Shown one piece after another: positions 28,964 through 38,413 of a stretch of 64,000 bases of DNA (positions are counted from its first letter, which is position 1; the number at the start of each line of letters is the position of its first letter). The position numbers were made by a program, and so were the translations under genes. Under the pieces are notes generated by a model. It was given only the letters and a program-made list of their open reading frames with translations, did no database searches and was not told the origin of the DNA. This DNA is from Pseudomonadota bacterium (GTDB lineage Bacteria; Pseudomonadota; Gammaproteobacteria; Burkholderiales; Rhodocyclaceae): assembly GCA_008501585.1 (NCBI GenBank), contig QQUN01000039.1, forward strand, positions 1 through 64,000. The letters are read 5' to 3'.

Positions 28964-30727
28964 TCAGTACCTCCAGGCGAGACTGGCGAAGATGCGGGGG
29001 TTGTCGTTGCCGCGATCGGCGACGTCACGGCTGAGCGGCTTGGTCAGCTCGACGCTTCCGCTCAGGTGCGCACCGATGCCGAAGCGCAGGCCCAGGCCGA
29101 CGGACGACAGGCGTTTGGTCTGCGGATCCCGGTTGCTCGGCGGGGTGTGGTTGTATGTCACGCCGCCGTCATAGAAGCCGAAGAGCTGGATATGGCGGAA
29201 CGGCGTATTGCTCGCGTCGGCCATGTAGGCCAATTCGATGCTGCCGGCGAGGCATGAGTCGCCGGTGATTTCGGACGCATCGTAGGCGCGGCCGAACTGC
29301 GCCCCGCCAAGGCCGCATTCCTCGCCGGAGAGCAGACCATCGTCCGAATACTGGGCCATCAGCGCGGTGTCGAGCGACCAGCGGTTCAACGCCGGCTGGA
29401 TGCTGCCCAGATCCTGCCGGCGCAGCAGGCTGAGTGTGTACTTCGTGAAGTCAATCCGGCCATCGGCGCGGGATTTTTGCGCGTCGTCGTCGCGCATGCC
29501 GCCAAGCCCGTGACTGATCTCCAGGAGCGCCTGGTTGATGCCTCCCCAGGTATCGGCCTGATCGTAGTTGATACCGAGGCGGAGCGTGTCGAGGCGGTCG
29601 AGCGATGTGACCGTGTCGAGCGAGAAGTTGGTGGTCTTGCGATGCTCGTACTTGAGCTGTGCCGACAGGTTCTGCCGCCGCGAGCGCACAAAGGGGTGCG
29701 ACAGCGACGCCGACCAACTGTCGCTTTCGCTGTGGTTGTCGAGTGCGCGCAGGGTGGTGTCGCCAGGATTGGACTCACTGCGGCTCCAGTTCAGCGCGAA
29801 TGAGCTTCCTTCGCTGGAGATCACTTCGGTGTAGCCAATCGAGGTGTAGCTCAGTTCGCGGGTCTGGGTGGCGGTGGCATAGGCCAGGGAAAGCTGGCCA
29901 GGGCGTCCGAACAACCGGTTGAGTCGGCCGTAGGCATGCAGTTGCCATGGGCCGACGTTTTCGGAGCCACGGTTGTTGATGTTCATGCCGCCCTCGAACG
30001 GCGCCGCCTCTTCGACGCTCAGGAGCAATGTCGAGGCTCCCGGTTGGGTGTCGGACGCCTTGAGTGTCGACATGACGCGCGTGCCGAAGCGGTCGTTGGC
30101 GAGGAGCAGGTAGCGTTCGAGTGTTCTGATATTGGTGGGGCGCTGCTGCGTGATCTGCATGACGGCGTGTTCGAGATCCGCGCCGCCAAGCCCGGCAGGA
30201 TCGTCGACGACGACCTCGTCGATATAGCCCTCGATCACTTCCAGCCGCACGACACCGTCGGCTCCGATACGCTGTTCGGGGACCAGCGCCTTGGACAGTC
30301 CGTAGCCTGCCTGTGCGTACTTTGTAGTGATGGCGTCGCGCAGCCGGTAGATCTCGGGCAGGCCGATTTCCTGTCCAGCCAGGTCGGCCCACAGTGCGGC
30401 GATCGCTTCATCGGTGAAGACCGCGTTGCCGCTCAGTTCGACCGCCTGGAGCACGAAACGAATGGCGGCGGCGCCTTCGGGCGCTTGTTTTTCGTCGAGC
30501 GGGACGGCCAGCGGTTGGCGCGTCGCTCTGGGCTCCACCGGCGGTTCGAAACGCTCCCCGATGCGGCCAGCATCCTCCTGTGCGACCGCGTTGCCGACAA
30601 CAAGCGACAGCGCCGCAAGGAGCGCGCGAGCGAGGCGGTCGGCTGCCATGCAACGGGGTGCTGACGTTCTGGCGAGGAACGAAATCGGGTGGGTTGCCTT
30701 TGGGGATGTCGTTGTACGCGGTGCCAT
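28964..30727 (-). CDS. TpsB-type outer membrane transporter (ShlB/FhaC/HecB family), POTRA plus beta-barrel
   Basis: FVLQAVELSGNAVFTDEAIAALWADLAGQEIGLPEIYRLRDAITTKYAQAGY POTRA; NINNRGSENVGPW; terminal aromatic ...IFASLAWRY; start uncertain (30727 or 30649). Confidence 0.92.
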   Translation of the reverse strand: MAPRTTTSPKATHPISFLARTSAPRCMAADRLARALLAALSLVVGNAVAQEDAGRIGERFEPPVEPRATRQPLAVPLDEKQAPEGAAAIRFVLQAVELSGNAVFTDEAIAALWADLAGQEIGLPEIYRLRDAITTKYAQAGYGLSKALVPEQRIGADGVVRLEVIEGYIDEVVVDDPAGLGGADLEHAVMQITQQRPTNIRTLERYLLLANDRFGTRVMSTLKASDTQPGASTLLLSVEEAAPFEGGMNINNRGSENVGPWQLHAYGRLNRLFGRPGQLSLAYATATQTRELSYTSIGYTEVISSEGSSFALNWSRSESNPGDTTLRALDNHSESDSWSASLSHPFVRSRRQNLSAQLKYEHRKTTNFSLDTVTSLDRLDTLRLGINYDQADTWGGINQALLEISHGLGGMRDDDAQKSRADGRIDFTKYTLSLLRRQDLGSIQPALNRWSLDTALMAQYSDDGLLSGEECGLGGAQFGRAYDASEITGDSCLAGSIELAYMADASNTPFRHIQLFGFYDGGVTYNHTPPSNRDPQTKRLSSVGLGLRFGIGAHLSGSVELTKPLSRDVADRGNDNPRIFASLAWRY

Positions 30728-30954
30728 TCGTTCGTCGGTCCTTCGGCGGTTCGTCAGCCCCGCCGGGCTTGCCGGGATGGGGCATGGCGCTAAGTCGAGG
30801 CAGCGCCGGCCGGTGCGTTGCCCAGCGTGTCTGCATGTGATGAGTCGGTGTGCGGGTGGAGCCGGGGGGATCCTAGTGGCGGCGGTGTCCATTTCGCTGG
30901 ACGAGTTGCCCTGGGCTGTGGCAATAATTCACGTTTTTGTCATCTGCCCAGGTT

Positions 30955-31644
30955 ATGCAGAGTGCGCTTGATCTCTACATCCGCCAGCGCTGTCGCGAGC
31001 GCGGCATGTCCCTTGCCGCGCTGTGCCGGCAGGCGGGCATCAGCCGCCAGACGCTCTATGACCTGGCGCTCAACCATGGCAAGTTGCCGTCCTTGCAGAC
31101 GGTTGTCGCCGTGGCCGGGCAACTCGGCGTTCACCCGATGCGCCTGTTGCAACTGATCTTTGATGCCATGCCAGTCGATCGTGAGTCTGCCGGGCCGCTC
31201 GCCGGTGACCGCAGCGCCTTCGTGCGCGATGTGAACTTTCCGGATGGCGAACTGGTGTTGCCCGGGCAGCGCTTCGTCAAGACGTGGGAATTGCAGAACG
31301 TCGGCGTGGTGCCGTGGGTGGGGCGCCGGCTGGTCTGCCAGGACGAGTCGCTGACGGTGCTGTTTGCCAGCGGTGAGCAGGTCGAGCTGGCGCCGAATCT
31401 GGTGCCGGATGCACCGGCCTGCGATGTGCCCGAGACCGGTCCGGGCGACACCGTCCAGCTGTCGATGGGCTTCACCGCGCCGTCGGCACCGGCAACGGTG
31501 CTGTCGTACTGGAAGATGGTGAATCCCGATGGTGGCTTCAGCTTTCCCGGCGCACGCGGCGTGTGGGTCAAGATCAGGGTGACGAGCCTGGCCTCGTCGG
31601 CCGGCTATGCCACGACCCGCTCCGGTGGGCCGACGCTGCGCTAG
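30955..31644 (+). CDS. XRE/Cro-like HTH domain fused to NBR1-type Ig-like (FW, four-tryptophan) domain
   Basis: HTH: MSLAALCRQAGISRQTLYDLALNHGKLPSLQTVVAVAGQLGV; FW-like: DVNFPDGELVLPGQRFVKTWELQNVGVVPWVGRRL...YWKMVNPDGGFSFPGARGVWVKIRV. Confidence 0.82.
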   Translation: MQSALDLYIRQRCRERGMSLAALCRQAGISRQTLYDLALNHGKLPSLQTVVAVAGQLGVHPMRLLQLIFDAMPVDRESAGPLAGDRSAFVRDVNFPDGELVLPGQRFVKTWELQNVGVVPWVGRRLVCQDESLTVLFASGEQVELAPNLVPDAPACDVPETGPGDTVQLSMGFTAPSAPATVLSYWKMVNPDGGFSFPGARGVWVKIRVTSLASSAGYATTRSGGPTLR

Positions 31645-33662
31645 AACGGGATGCTGGCGCTGACCACCACGCGCCGCCGCTCACCCTGGTACACATCGTC
31701 CCTGGCGCTGATGGCGGCGATGTGGCGCGTATCGAGCAGGTTGTGGACGGAGAGTCCCCAGTCGGCCCCGGCGATACGGCTCGTCAGGCCGACGTCGAAG
31801 CGTTGGTAGCCGGCGATCCTGAAGGTATTGGCTGCGTCGCCATGGCGCGCGCCGACGTGGATCGCGTCCAGTTTTGCCGTGACCGGAACGTGGGCGATGC
31901 TGGCTGCGTAGCCCACCGACACGCCTGCGCTGAAGCGCGGCACGCCGGGGAAGGCGTCGCCGAGCCCGTTTGCGGTGGACACAAGCTGGCGGGTGGTGAG
32001 CCAGTTGCCATTGCCCGACAGTGTCCACGCACCGCTCCTGATTTCACCGCTCAGCTCAATGCCGGTGACGCGGCGCCGGCCGGCAGAGATGCGTGCGGTC
32101 CGGTCGAGCGGGTCGGTCATGGGCAGGTTGTCCAGCGTGATGCGGTAGATCGCACCGCCTAGCGCCATGGCAGGGGTGGCTTGCCAGCGGGCGCCGGCCT
32201 CGGTCTGCCGGGTACGTTGCGCGGGCAGGAAGTCGCCGTCGCGGGTCTTGCCGGTGTTGGGAGCGGTGCCGGTGGCGACCGCCATGTGCAGCTTCAAGTC
32301 ATGTGTGGGGCGTGCCACCAGGCCGGTGTGCCAGCTCAGGCTGTCGGCGTCGCCGGCGGGCGCCAGCGTGGCGCCCGAGCGCAAGGTGTAGTGCATCTGG
32401 CGCGCGCCGATGGTCAGGTCAAGCCCATCGGCAAGGCGCATGCGGTCACCGATGAACCAGCTCGAGTCGCGATGCGTCTCGCGGCGCAGGCGCGCCGTGG
32501 TGGTCAGGGCATCGTAGTTGACCGTGCTGAAATCGGGGTTCGCCACGTCGACGGTGAAACCGCCGATGTTCTGCGTGCCGGTGAAGTCGACGCGCTGGCG
32601 ATTGTCGTCGCGGCCGATGATGAGGGTGTGCCAGTCGAGATCGAGGCGTGCGTCGAGGCGCCAGTTCTGCTGGTGGTAGCGGTCGCGGTAGCGGGTCGCG
32701 TAGCCGCGCAGGGTGTCGTTGTTGAGCAGCGACCAGAAGCCGATGAGCGTCTCGTCGCGATGCACGTCGCTTTCGGCGTAGCGCGCGGTGACCGTCAGCC
32801 GCTCGGTGAGCGCATCCTGCCAGAGCAGCGCAGTACGCCGGTAGCGCCGGTCGTTGCGTTGATGGTCTGCCGCGAACAGGCGGTCGTACTGCGGGCCAGC
32901 ATCGGTAATCACCGTGCCGAAGACATACGCCTTGCGGTTGCGCTGCTCTTCGGTCGAGAACGAGAGCGTCCCGCCGCGGCGATAGGCCCAGGTGAGGGCC
33001 GCCAGGCCGACGCGGCGATCCTCCGTCAGGCCGCCCGGATGCGTGTCGCCTTCCCGCGCCGAGGCGACGAGGCGGTAGGCCCACTGCGCGCCGATCGGCC
33101 CGGTCAGGTCGATCGTGCTGCGCGCATGGCCGTGGTCGCCCAGTTGCTGGGTGAGGCGCCCGGACGCCTTGAATGAAGGCTGTTTGGCCACGTATTCGAC
33201 GACGCCCCCCGGATCGGTGATGCCGCGCATGACCGCATCGGGGCCGCGCAGCACGTCGATGTGTTCGACTGTCTCGAGGTCCCGCACATGCATGCGCTGG
33301 ATGTCGGGCAAGCCGTCGATGTGATAGCGGGTCAGCGCGAACCCGCGCACCAGCAGGGCGCTGGCGAACCCGGCATGGCTGACTGACGGGATCGCGCCGG
33401 GAATGTGCGCGCTCAGGCGCTCGATCCGGTCGGCGCCCGTCAGCGTGTCGGGCTCGATGATCAGGCGGCTGGTCGAGGCCGCCTGATCTTCGAGCGGCAA
33501 GGCGCCGTTCCAGTCACCTGCGCTGGACGCTTGCCCGGTGGCCGGGGCGGTGACGACAACGGTGGGGGTGATGGATTGGGTGGCTGACGCCGGAAGGGCG
33601 GCAAGGGCGAGCAGGGTTGCGCCGGCAAGCGCGTGGCGCGCCCGGGCATCGTGAGCATGCAT
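31641..33662 (-). CDS. TonB-dependent siderophore-type receptor
   Basis: Plug: RIERLSAHIPGAIPSVSHAGFASALLVRGFALTRYHIDGLP...VEHIDVLRGPDAVMRGITDPGGVVEYVAKQP; beta-barrel ending ...RRVVVSASIPF. Confidence 0.92.
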   Translation of the reverse strand: MHAHDARARHALAGATLLALAALPASATQSITPTVVVTAPATGQASSAGDWNGALPLEDQAASTSRLIIEPDTLTGADRIERLSAHIPGAIPSVSHAGFASALLVRGFALTRYHIDGLPDIQRMHVRDLETVEHIDVLRGPDAVMRGITDPGGVVEYVAKQPSFKASGRLTQQLGDHGHARSTIDLTGPIGAQWAYRLVASAREGDTHPGGLTEDRRVGLAALTWAYRRGGTLSFSTEEQRNRKAYVFGTVITDAGPQYDRLFAADHQRNDRRYRRTALLWQDALTERLTVTARYAESDVHRDETLIGFWSLLNNDTLRGYATRYRDRYHQQNWRLDARLDLDWHTLIIGRDDNRQRVDFTGTQNIGGFTVDVANPDFSTVNYDALTTTARLRRETHRDSSWFIGDRMRLADGLDLTIGARQMHYTLRSGATLAPAGDADSLSWHTGLVARPTHDLKLHMAVATGTAPNTGKTRDGDFLPAQRTRQTEAGARWQATPAMALGGAIYRITLDNLPMTDPLDRTARISAGRRRVTGIELSGEIRSGAWTLSGNGNWLTTRQLVSTANGLGDAFPGVPRFSAGVSVGYAASIAHVPVTAKLDAIHVGARHGDAANTFRIAGYQRFDVGLTSRIAGADWGLSVHNLLDTRHIAAISARDDVYQGERRRVVVSASIPF

Positions 33663-33769
33663 GGCGGTTCTTCTTGTTCTTTGATCGTGACGGCCCGCCC
33701 GACACCTCTTCGGGCTACGACTTATGGCCGACGCGAATTATGCGTGCGCTACCTTGATGCCGAAAGGAT

Positions 33770-33813
33770 GAGCGCCTCGCAGGCGTGACCGAAGTCACAC
33801 CTGCGAGGCGCTC
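33770..33813 (-). terminator. Long stem-loop downstream of pyruvate carboxylase gene
   Basis: GAGCGCCTCGCAGG-C-GTGAC-CGAA-GTCAC-A-CCTGCGAGGCGCTC: 19 bp paired plus one mismatch, tetraloop CGAA, 18 nt after pyc stop. Confidence 0.75.
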
Positions 33814-33831
33814 AGTGGCGTGTGGCGGATG

Positions 33832-36800
33832 TCAGGCCTTGAACGCCAGCAGCAGGTCCTTGGCGCTGACTTGCGTACCGGGCTTGACGTGAATCGCGCC
33901 CACCGTGCCGTCGCGCTCGGCCTTGATGGCCAGTTCCATCTTCATGGCCTCGAGCGTCATCAGTGTGTCGCCGCGATTCACATGCTGGCCTTCGCGGGCG
34001 CCGACGCTGCCGATCACGCCCGGCATGGGGGCGCCGACCTGGTCGGGGTTGCCGTCCTGCGCCTTGGGGCGCGCGCTGGTGTTGGCGACACCGGCGATGG
34101 GTACCTTGATCAGGCGCGGCTGGCCGTTGAGCTCGAAGAACAGCTTCATGTGGCCGTCGTCGGACTCGGCGCGGCCGAGCAGGCGGATGACCAGGCGCTT
34201 GCCACGGTCGATGTCCACCACGATCTCCTCACCATCGGCCAGGCCGTAGAAGAAGGCCGGGGTGGGCAGCACGGAGACGTCGCCATAGGTGGCTTCATGC
34301 GTGGCGTAGTCGCGGAAGACCTTGGGGTACATCAGCGAGGAGGCCAGTTCGGCGTCCGAGGCGTCGCGCTCGAGCAGCTTGGCCAGTTCGGTGCGGGCGG
34401 CGTCGAGGTCCACCGGCGGTAGGTGATCGCCGGCGCGACCGACGAGCGGCTTCTCGCCGGCCAGCACCTTGGTCTGCAGCGCTTCGGGGAAGCCGTCGGC
34501 GGGGTAGCCCAGCTCGCCGCGCATGAGCTGCACGACCGATTCGGGGAAGGCGATCTCGCGGGCCGGGTCGAGCACGTCGGCGGTGGAGAGCCCGTTGGTG
34601 ACCATGAACAGGGCCATGTCGCCGACCACCTTGGAGGTGGGGGTGACCTTCACGATGTCGCCGAACAGCAGGTTCACCTCAGCATAGGCTTGGGCGACTT
34701 CCGGCCAGTGGTGGTCGATGCCCACGGCGCGGGCCTGTTCGCGCAGGTTGGTGTACTGCCCGCCCGGCATCTCGTGCAGGTAGACGTCCGAGGTGCCCGA
34801 GCGGATGTCGGCCTCGAAGGGCTGGTACTGGCGGCGCACGCCTTCCCAGTAGCGCGAGAGCTTCTGCAGGTTGGCCAGGTTCACGCCCGGGTCGCGGTCG
34901 TGGCCCTTCAGCGCCGCGGCGATGGAGCCGAGGTTGGGCTGGGCGGTGAGGCCGGAGAGGGCGTCGAGCGCGCCGTCGACCGCATCCACGCCGGCCTCGA
35001 CGGCGGCCAGCACGCTGGCGGCGGCGATGCCGCTGGTGTCATGGGTGTGGAAGTGGATGGGCAGGCCGACCTCGTCGCGCAGCGCCTTGACCAGCGCGGT
35101 GGCGGCACGCGGACGGCACACGCCGGCCATGTCCTTGATCGCCAGGATGTGGGCGCCGGCCTTTTCCAGTTCCTTGGCCATCTTCACGTAGTACTGCAGG
35201 TTGTACTTGGGGCGCGCGGTATCGAAGAGGTCGCCGGTGTAGCAGATGGCGGCCTCGCACAGCGCGCCGGTCTCGCGCACGGCGTCGATCGCCACGCGCA
35301 TGTTGTCCACCCAGTTGAGCGAGTCGAACACGCGGAAGAGATCGATGCCGCCCTCGCCATCCCGACCGGCCGCGGCGCGCTGCACGAACTGGCGCACCAC
35401 GTTGTCGGGGTAGTTGGTGTAACCCACGGCGTTGGAGGCGCGCAGCAGCATCTGCAGCAGCAGGTTGGGCATGGCCTGGCGCAGCTCGGCCAGGCGGGTC
35501 CACGGGTCTTCCTTGAGGAAGCGCAGGGCCACGTCGAAGGTGGCACCGCCCCAGCATTCCATGGAGAACAGTTCGGGGGCGAGGCGGGCGTAGTGCGGCG
35601 CCACGGCGACCATGTCGCGGGTACGCATGCGGGTGGCGAAGAGCGACTGGTGGGCGTCGCGCATGCTGGTGTCGGTGAGCAGCACTTCGGGCGTCTCGCG
35701 CATCCACTTGGCGAAGGCCTCGGCGCCCATGGCCTTGAGGCGGTCGCGCGAGCCGGCCGGCGGCGCGGTGGTCAGGTCCACTTTGGGCAGGATCGGGGCG
35801 GCCAGCGGGCCGGCCGGGGCGGTGCGGCCCTTCATCTCGGGGTTGCCGTTGACGGTCACCTCGCCGAGGAAGTTGAGCAGGCGGGTAGCGCGGTCGCGGC
35901 GCGGGGTGAACTCAAACAGCTCGGGCGTCTCGTCGATGAAGCGGGTGATGCACTGGCCCGAGATGAACTGGGGGTGGGCGATCACGTTCTCGAGGAAGGC
36001 GAGGTTGGTGGTTACCCCGCGGATGCGGAACTCGCGCAGGGCGCGGTCCATGCGGCGGGCGGCTTCGGCGGCGGTGTTGTCCCAGGCGGTGACCTTGACC
36101 AGCAGCGAGTCGTAGTAGGGGGTGATCACCGCGCCGGCGTAGGCCGTGCCGCCATCGAGGCGCACGCCCATGCCCGAGGCGCTGCGGTAGGCGGTGAGCT
36201 TGCCGTAGTCGGGCGCGAAGCCGTTCTCCGGGTCTTCGGTGGTGACGCGGCACTGCAGGGCGTGGCCATTGAGGCGGATCTGCGCTTGCGGTGGCACGAT
36301 GCTGCCTTCCTCGCCAATGCGCGCGCCTTCGGTGACGCGGATCTGCGCCTTGACGATGTCGATGCCGGTGACCTGCTCGGTCACAGTGTGCTCCACCTGG
36401 ATGCGCGGGTTCACCTCGATGAAGTAGAAGGCGCCGGTGTCGGCGTCCATGAGGAACTCGACCGTGCCGGCGTGGCTGTAGCCGACTTCACGCGCCAGGC
36501 GCAGGGCGGACTCGCACAGTTCGCTGCGGGTGGCATCGTCCAGATAGGGCGCGGGTGCGCGCTCGACCACCTTCTGGTTGCGGCGCTGCACCGAGCAGTC
36601 ACGCTCAAAGAGGTGCACCAGGTTGCCATGGGTGTCGCCGAGTACCTGCACTTCCACATGGCGGGCGCGGCGCACGAGCTTTTCGAGGTACACCTCGTCG
36701 TTGCCGAAGGCGCTGGCGGCTTCGCGGCGCGCCACTTCCAGCGCGCCGGCCAGATCGGCCTCGGTCTCGACCACGCGCATGCCGCGGCCACCGCCGCCCC

Positions 36801-37290
36801 AACTCGCCTTGAGCATCAGCGGGTAACCCACGGCAGCGGCCTGTGCCTTGCAGGCGTCCAGATCCCTGGGCAGCGCGCCGGTGGCCGGCACCACCGGCAC
36901 GCCGGCGCGCTCGGCCAGTGCACGGGCGGCCACCTTGTTGCCCAGCTCACGCATGGCCGTGGGGCTCGGGCCGATGAAGCGGATGCCGGCGGCCGCACAG
37001 GCCTCGGCAAAGTCCGGGTTCTCGGAGAGCAGGCCATAGCCGGGGTGGATCGCATCCACGCCGGCTTCCTTGGCGATGCGGATGATGTCGGCGATGTCCA
37101 GGTAGGCCGCGATCGGGCCCTTGCCTTCGCCCACCAGGTAGGCTTCGTCGGCCTTGAAGCGGTGCAGGGCGAGGCGGTCTTCCTTGGAGTAGATCGCCAC
37201 GGTGCGGATGTTCATCTCGCTGGCCGCGCGGAACACGCGGATGGCGATCTCGGATCGGTTGGCGACGAGGAGGCTCTTGATCGGATTCAT
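33832..37290 (-). CDS. pyc: Pyruvate carboxylase
   Basis: Biotin carboxylase (MNPIKSLLVANRSEIAIRVFRAASEMNIRTVAIYSKEDR), carboxyltransferase, biotinyl motif TLEAMKMELAIKA. Confidence 0.97.
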   Translation of the reverse strand: MNPIKSLLVANRSEIAIRVFRAASEMNIRTVAIYSKEDRLALHRFKADEAYLVGEGKGPIAAYLDIADIIRIAKEAGVDAIHPGYGLLSENPDFAEACAAAGIRFIGPSPTAMRELGNKVAARALAERAGVPVVPATGALPRDLDACKAQAAAVGYPLMLKASWGGGGRGMRVVETEADLAGALEVARREAASAFGNDEVYLEKLVRRARHVEVQVLGDTHGNLVHLFERDCSVQRRNQKVVERAPAPYLDDATRSELCESALRLAREVGYSHAGTVEFLMDADTGAFYFIEVNPRIQVEHTVTEQVTGIDIVKAQIRVTEGARIGEEGSIVPPQAQIRLNGHALQCRVTTEDPENGFAPDYGKLTAYRSASGMGVRLDGGTAYAGAVITPYYDSLLVKVTAWDNTAAEAARRMDRALREFRIRGVTTNLAFLENVIAHPQFISGQCITRFIDETPELFEFTPRRDRATRLLNFLGEVTVNGNPEMKGRTAPAGPLAAPILPKVDLTTAPPAGSRDRLKAMGAEAFAKWMRETPEVLLTDTSMRDAHQSLFATRMRTRDMVAVAPHYARLAPELFSMECWGGATFDVALRFLKEDPWTRLAELRQAMPNLLLQMLLRASNAVGYTNYPDNVVRQFVQRAAAGRDGEGGIDLFRVFDSLNWVDNMRVAIDAVRETGALCEAAICYTGDLFDTARPKYNLQYYVKMAKELEKAGAHILAIKDMAGVCRPRAATALVKALRDEVGLPIHFHTHDTSGIAAASVLAAVEAGVDAVDGALDALSGLTAQPNLGSIAAALKGHDRDPGVNLANLQKLSRYWEGVRRQYQPFEADIRSGTSDVYLHEMPGGQYTNLREQARAVGIDHHWPEVAQAYAEVNLLFGDIVKVTPTSKVVGDMALFMVTNGLSTADVLDPAREIAFPESVVQLMRGELGYPADGFPEALQTKVLAGEKPLVGRAGDHLPPVDLDAARTELAKLLERDASDAELASSLMYPKVFRDYATHEATYGDVSVLPTPAFFYGLADGEEIVVDIDRGKRLVIRLLGRAESDDGHMKLFFELNGQPRLIKVPIAGVANTSARPKAQDGNPDQVGAPMPGVIGSVGAREGQHVNRGDTLMTLEAMKMELAIKAERDGTVGAIHVKPGTQVSAKDLLLAFKA

Positions 37291-37549
37291 GAGGGAGGGG
37301 TCCTGAAGAGGCTGTGGGGTGTCGTTGGCCGCCGGCCCGGAATGCGCGAGCTTGGCTGTCAATGCCGATAAATGGCGTCAAATCGATACATTTGGCCGGT
37401 ATTTGTGCGGCAATGGCGGCTGTTGTTGCTGCCATCATCACGGCTTTCCCCGGCGCTGCCTAGTCGGGTGAACCCGGAATGCTGCGCCGCAGCGGCTGCC
37501 GTGCCCCCGCCGCGGTATCCTCTTGGCTTTGCGAGGCGCGAGCGGGCGA

Positions 37550-38413
37550 ATGAACGTGCAGGACTATTTCAGCGAAGACCAGTGGCTGCCGCGGGTGGTG
37601 GCGACGCTGGTGTTGGTGGTGATCTTCGTGATCGGCCGGCGGCTGGTCACGCGCTATGTCCGCGGCGACGCCGGCGTGCTCGACGCGTCGCGCCGGCGGC
37701 GGGTGTTCTATGCCCGCAGCGCCTTCAACCTGGGCATGGCGGTGGCGCTGATGCTGCTGTGGCTGGGCCATTTGCAGAACATCCTGCTCTCGTTGACGGC
37801 TGTCACCGTGGCGGTGGTGCTGGCCACCAAGGAGCTGATCATGTGCGTGAGCGGTTTCATGCTGCGCACGGGGGCCGGCTTGTATTCGGTGGGGGACTGG
37901 ATCGAGGTCAATGGCGTGCGCGGCGAGGTGAGCGACTACAACCTGCTATCGACCACCGTGCTCGAACTGTCGCCGCCGGCGCGGGGGCATGGCTACACCG
38001 GCAATGTGATCGTGATGCCCAACAGTCTGTTTCTCACACATCCGGTGCGCAATGAACGGCTGGGGCGCCACTATGTGCAGCACCCCTTCAGCGTGACCGT
38101 TGATGCCGGGCTGGACGTGGGCGCCGCGCTCGACTGGTGGCGGGCGGCGGCGTCGTCGGCCTGCGCCGACTTCGCCGACGAGGCCCGTCGCGTCAGCATG
38201 GCGGTCGATCGGGCGCTATCGGCCGATGTGCAGGGGCCCGTGCCGGTGATTCATGTCGGCACCACCGATGGCGCCCTGCTGTGCTTTCAGGTCCAGCTGT
38301 TCTGCCCGGCCAGCCGGGCGCAGGCGCTGGAGGTCGGGCTGAACAGCGAGTTTCTCACGGCCGTGGCGGCCGGGCGCTTTGCCCCGGCCTCGCCACCGCC
38401 CGAGACGCCCTGA
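37550..38413 (+). CDS. MscS-family mechanosensitive ion channel protein
   Basis: TM helices followed by GAGLYSVGDWIEVNGVRGEVSDYNLLSTTVLEL...GNVIVMPNSLFLTHPVRN MscS beta domain. Confidence 0.9.
   Translation: MNVQDYFSEDQWLPRVVATLVLVVIFVIGRRLVTRYVRGDAGVLDASRRRRVFYARSAFNLGMAVALMLLWLGHLQNILLSLTAVTVAVVLATKELIMCVSGFMLRTGAGLYSVGDWIEVNGVRGEVSDYNLLSTTVLELSPPARGHGYTGNVIVMPNSLFLTHPVRNERLGRHYVQHPFSVTVDAGLDVGAALDWWRAAASSACADFADEARRVSMAVDRALSADVQGPVPVIHVGTTDGALLCFQVQLFCPASRAQALEVGLNSEFLTAVAAGRFAPASPPPETP

Noticed and set aside
25388-30954. Contact-dependent inhibition (CDI) toxin/immunity system
   Set aside because: No small immunity ORF follows the TpsA 3' end (next is convergent glpD), and no VENN-like motif or recognised CT toxin domain was seen; better called a generic TPS exoprotein
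34423-37371. 982 aa plus-strand ORF
   Set aside because: Exactly antisense to pyruvate carboxylase; His/Gly/Ala/Val-rich composition typical of GC-rich antisense frames
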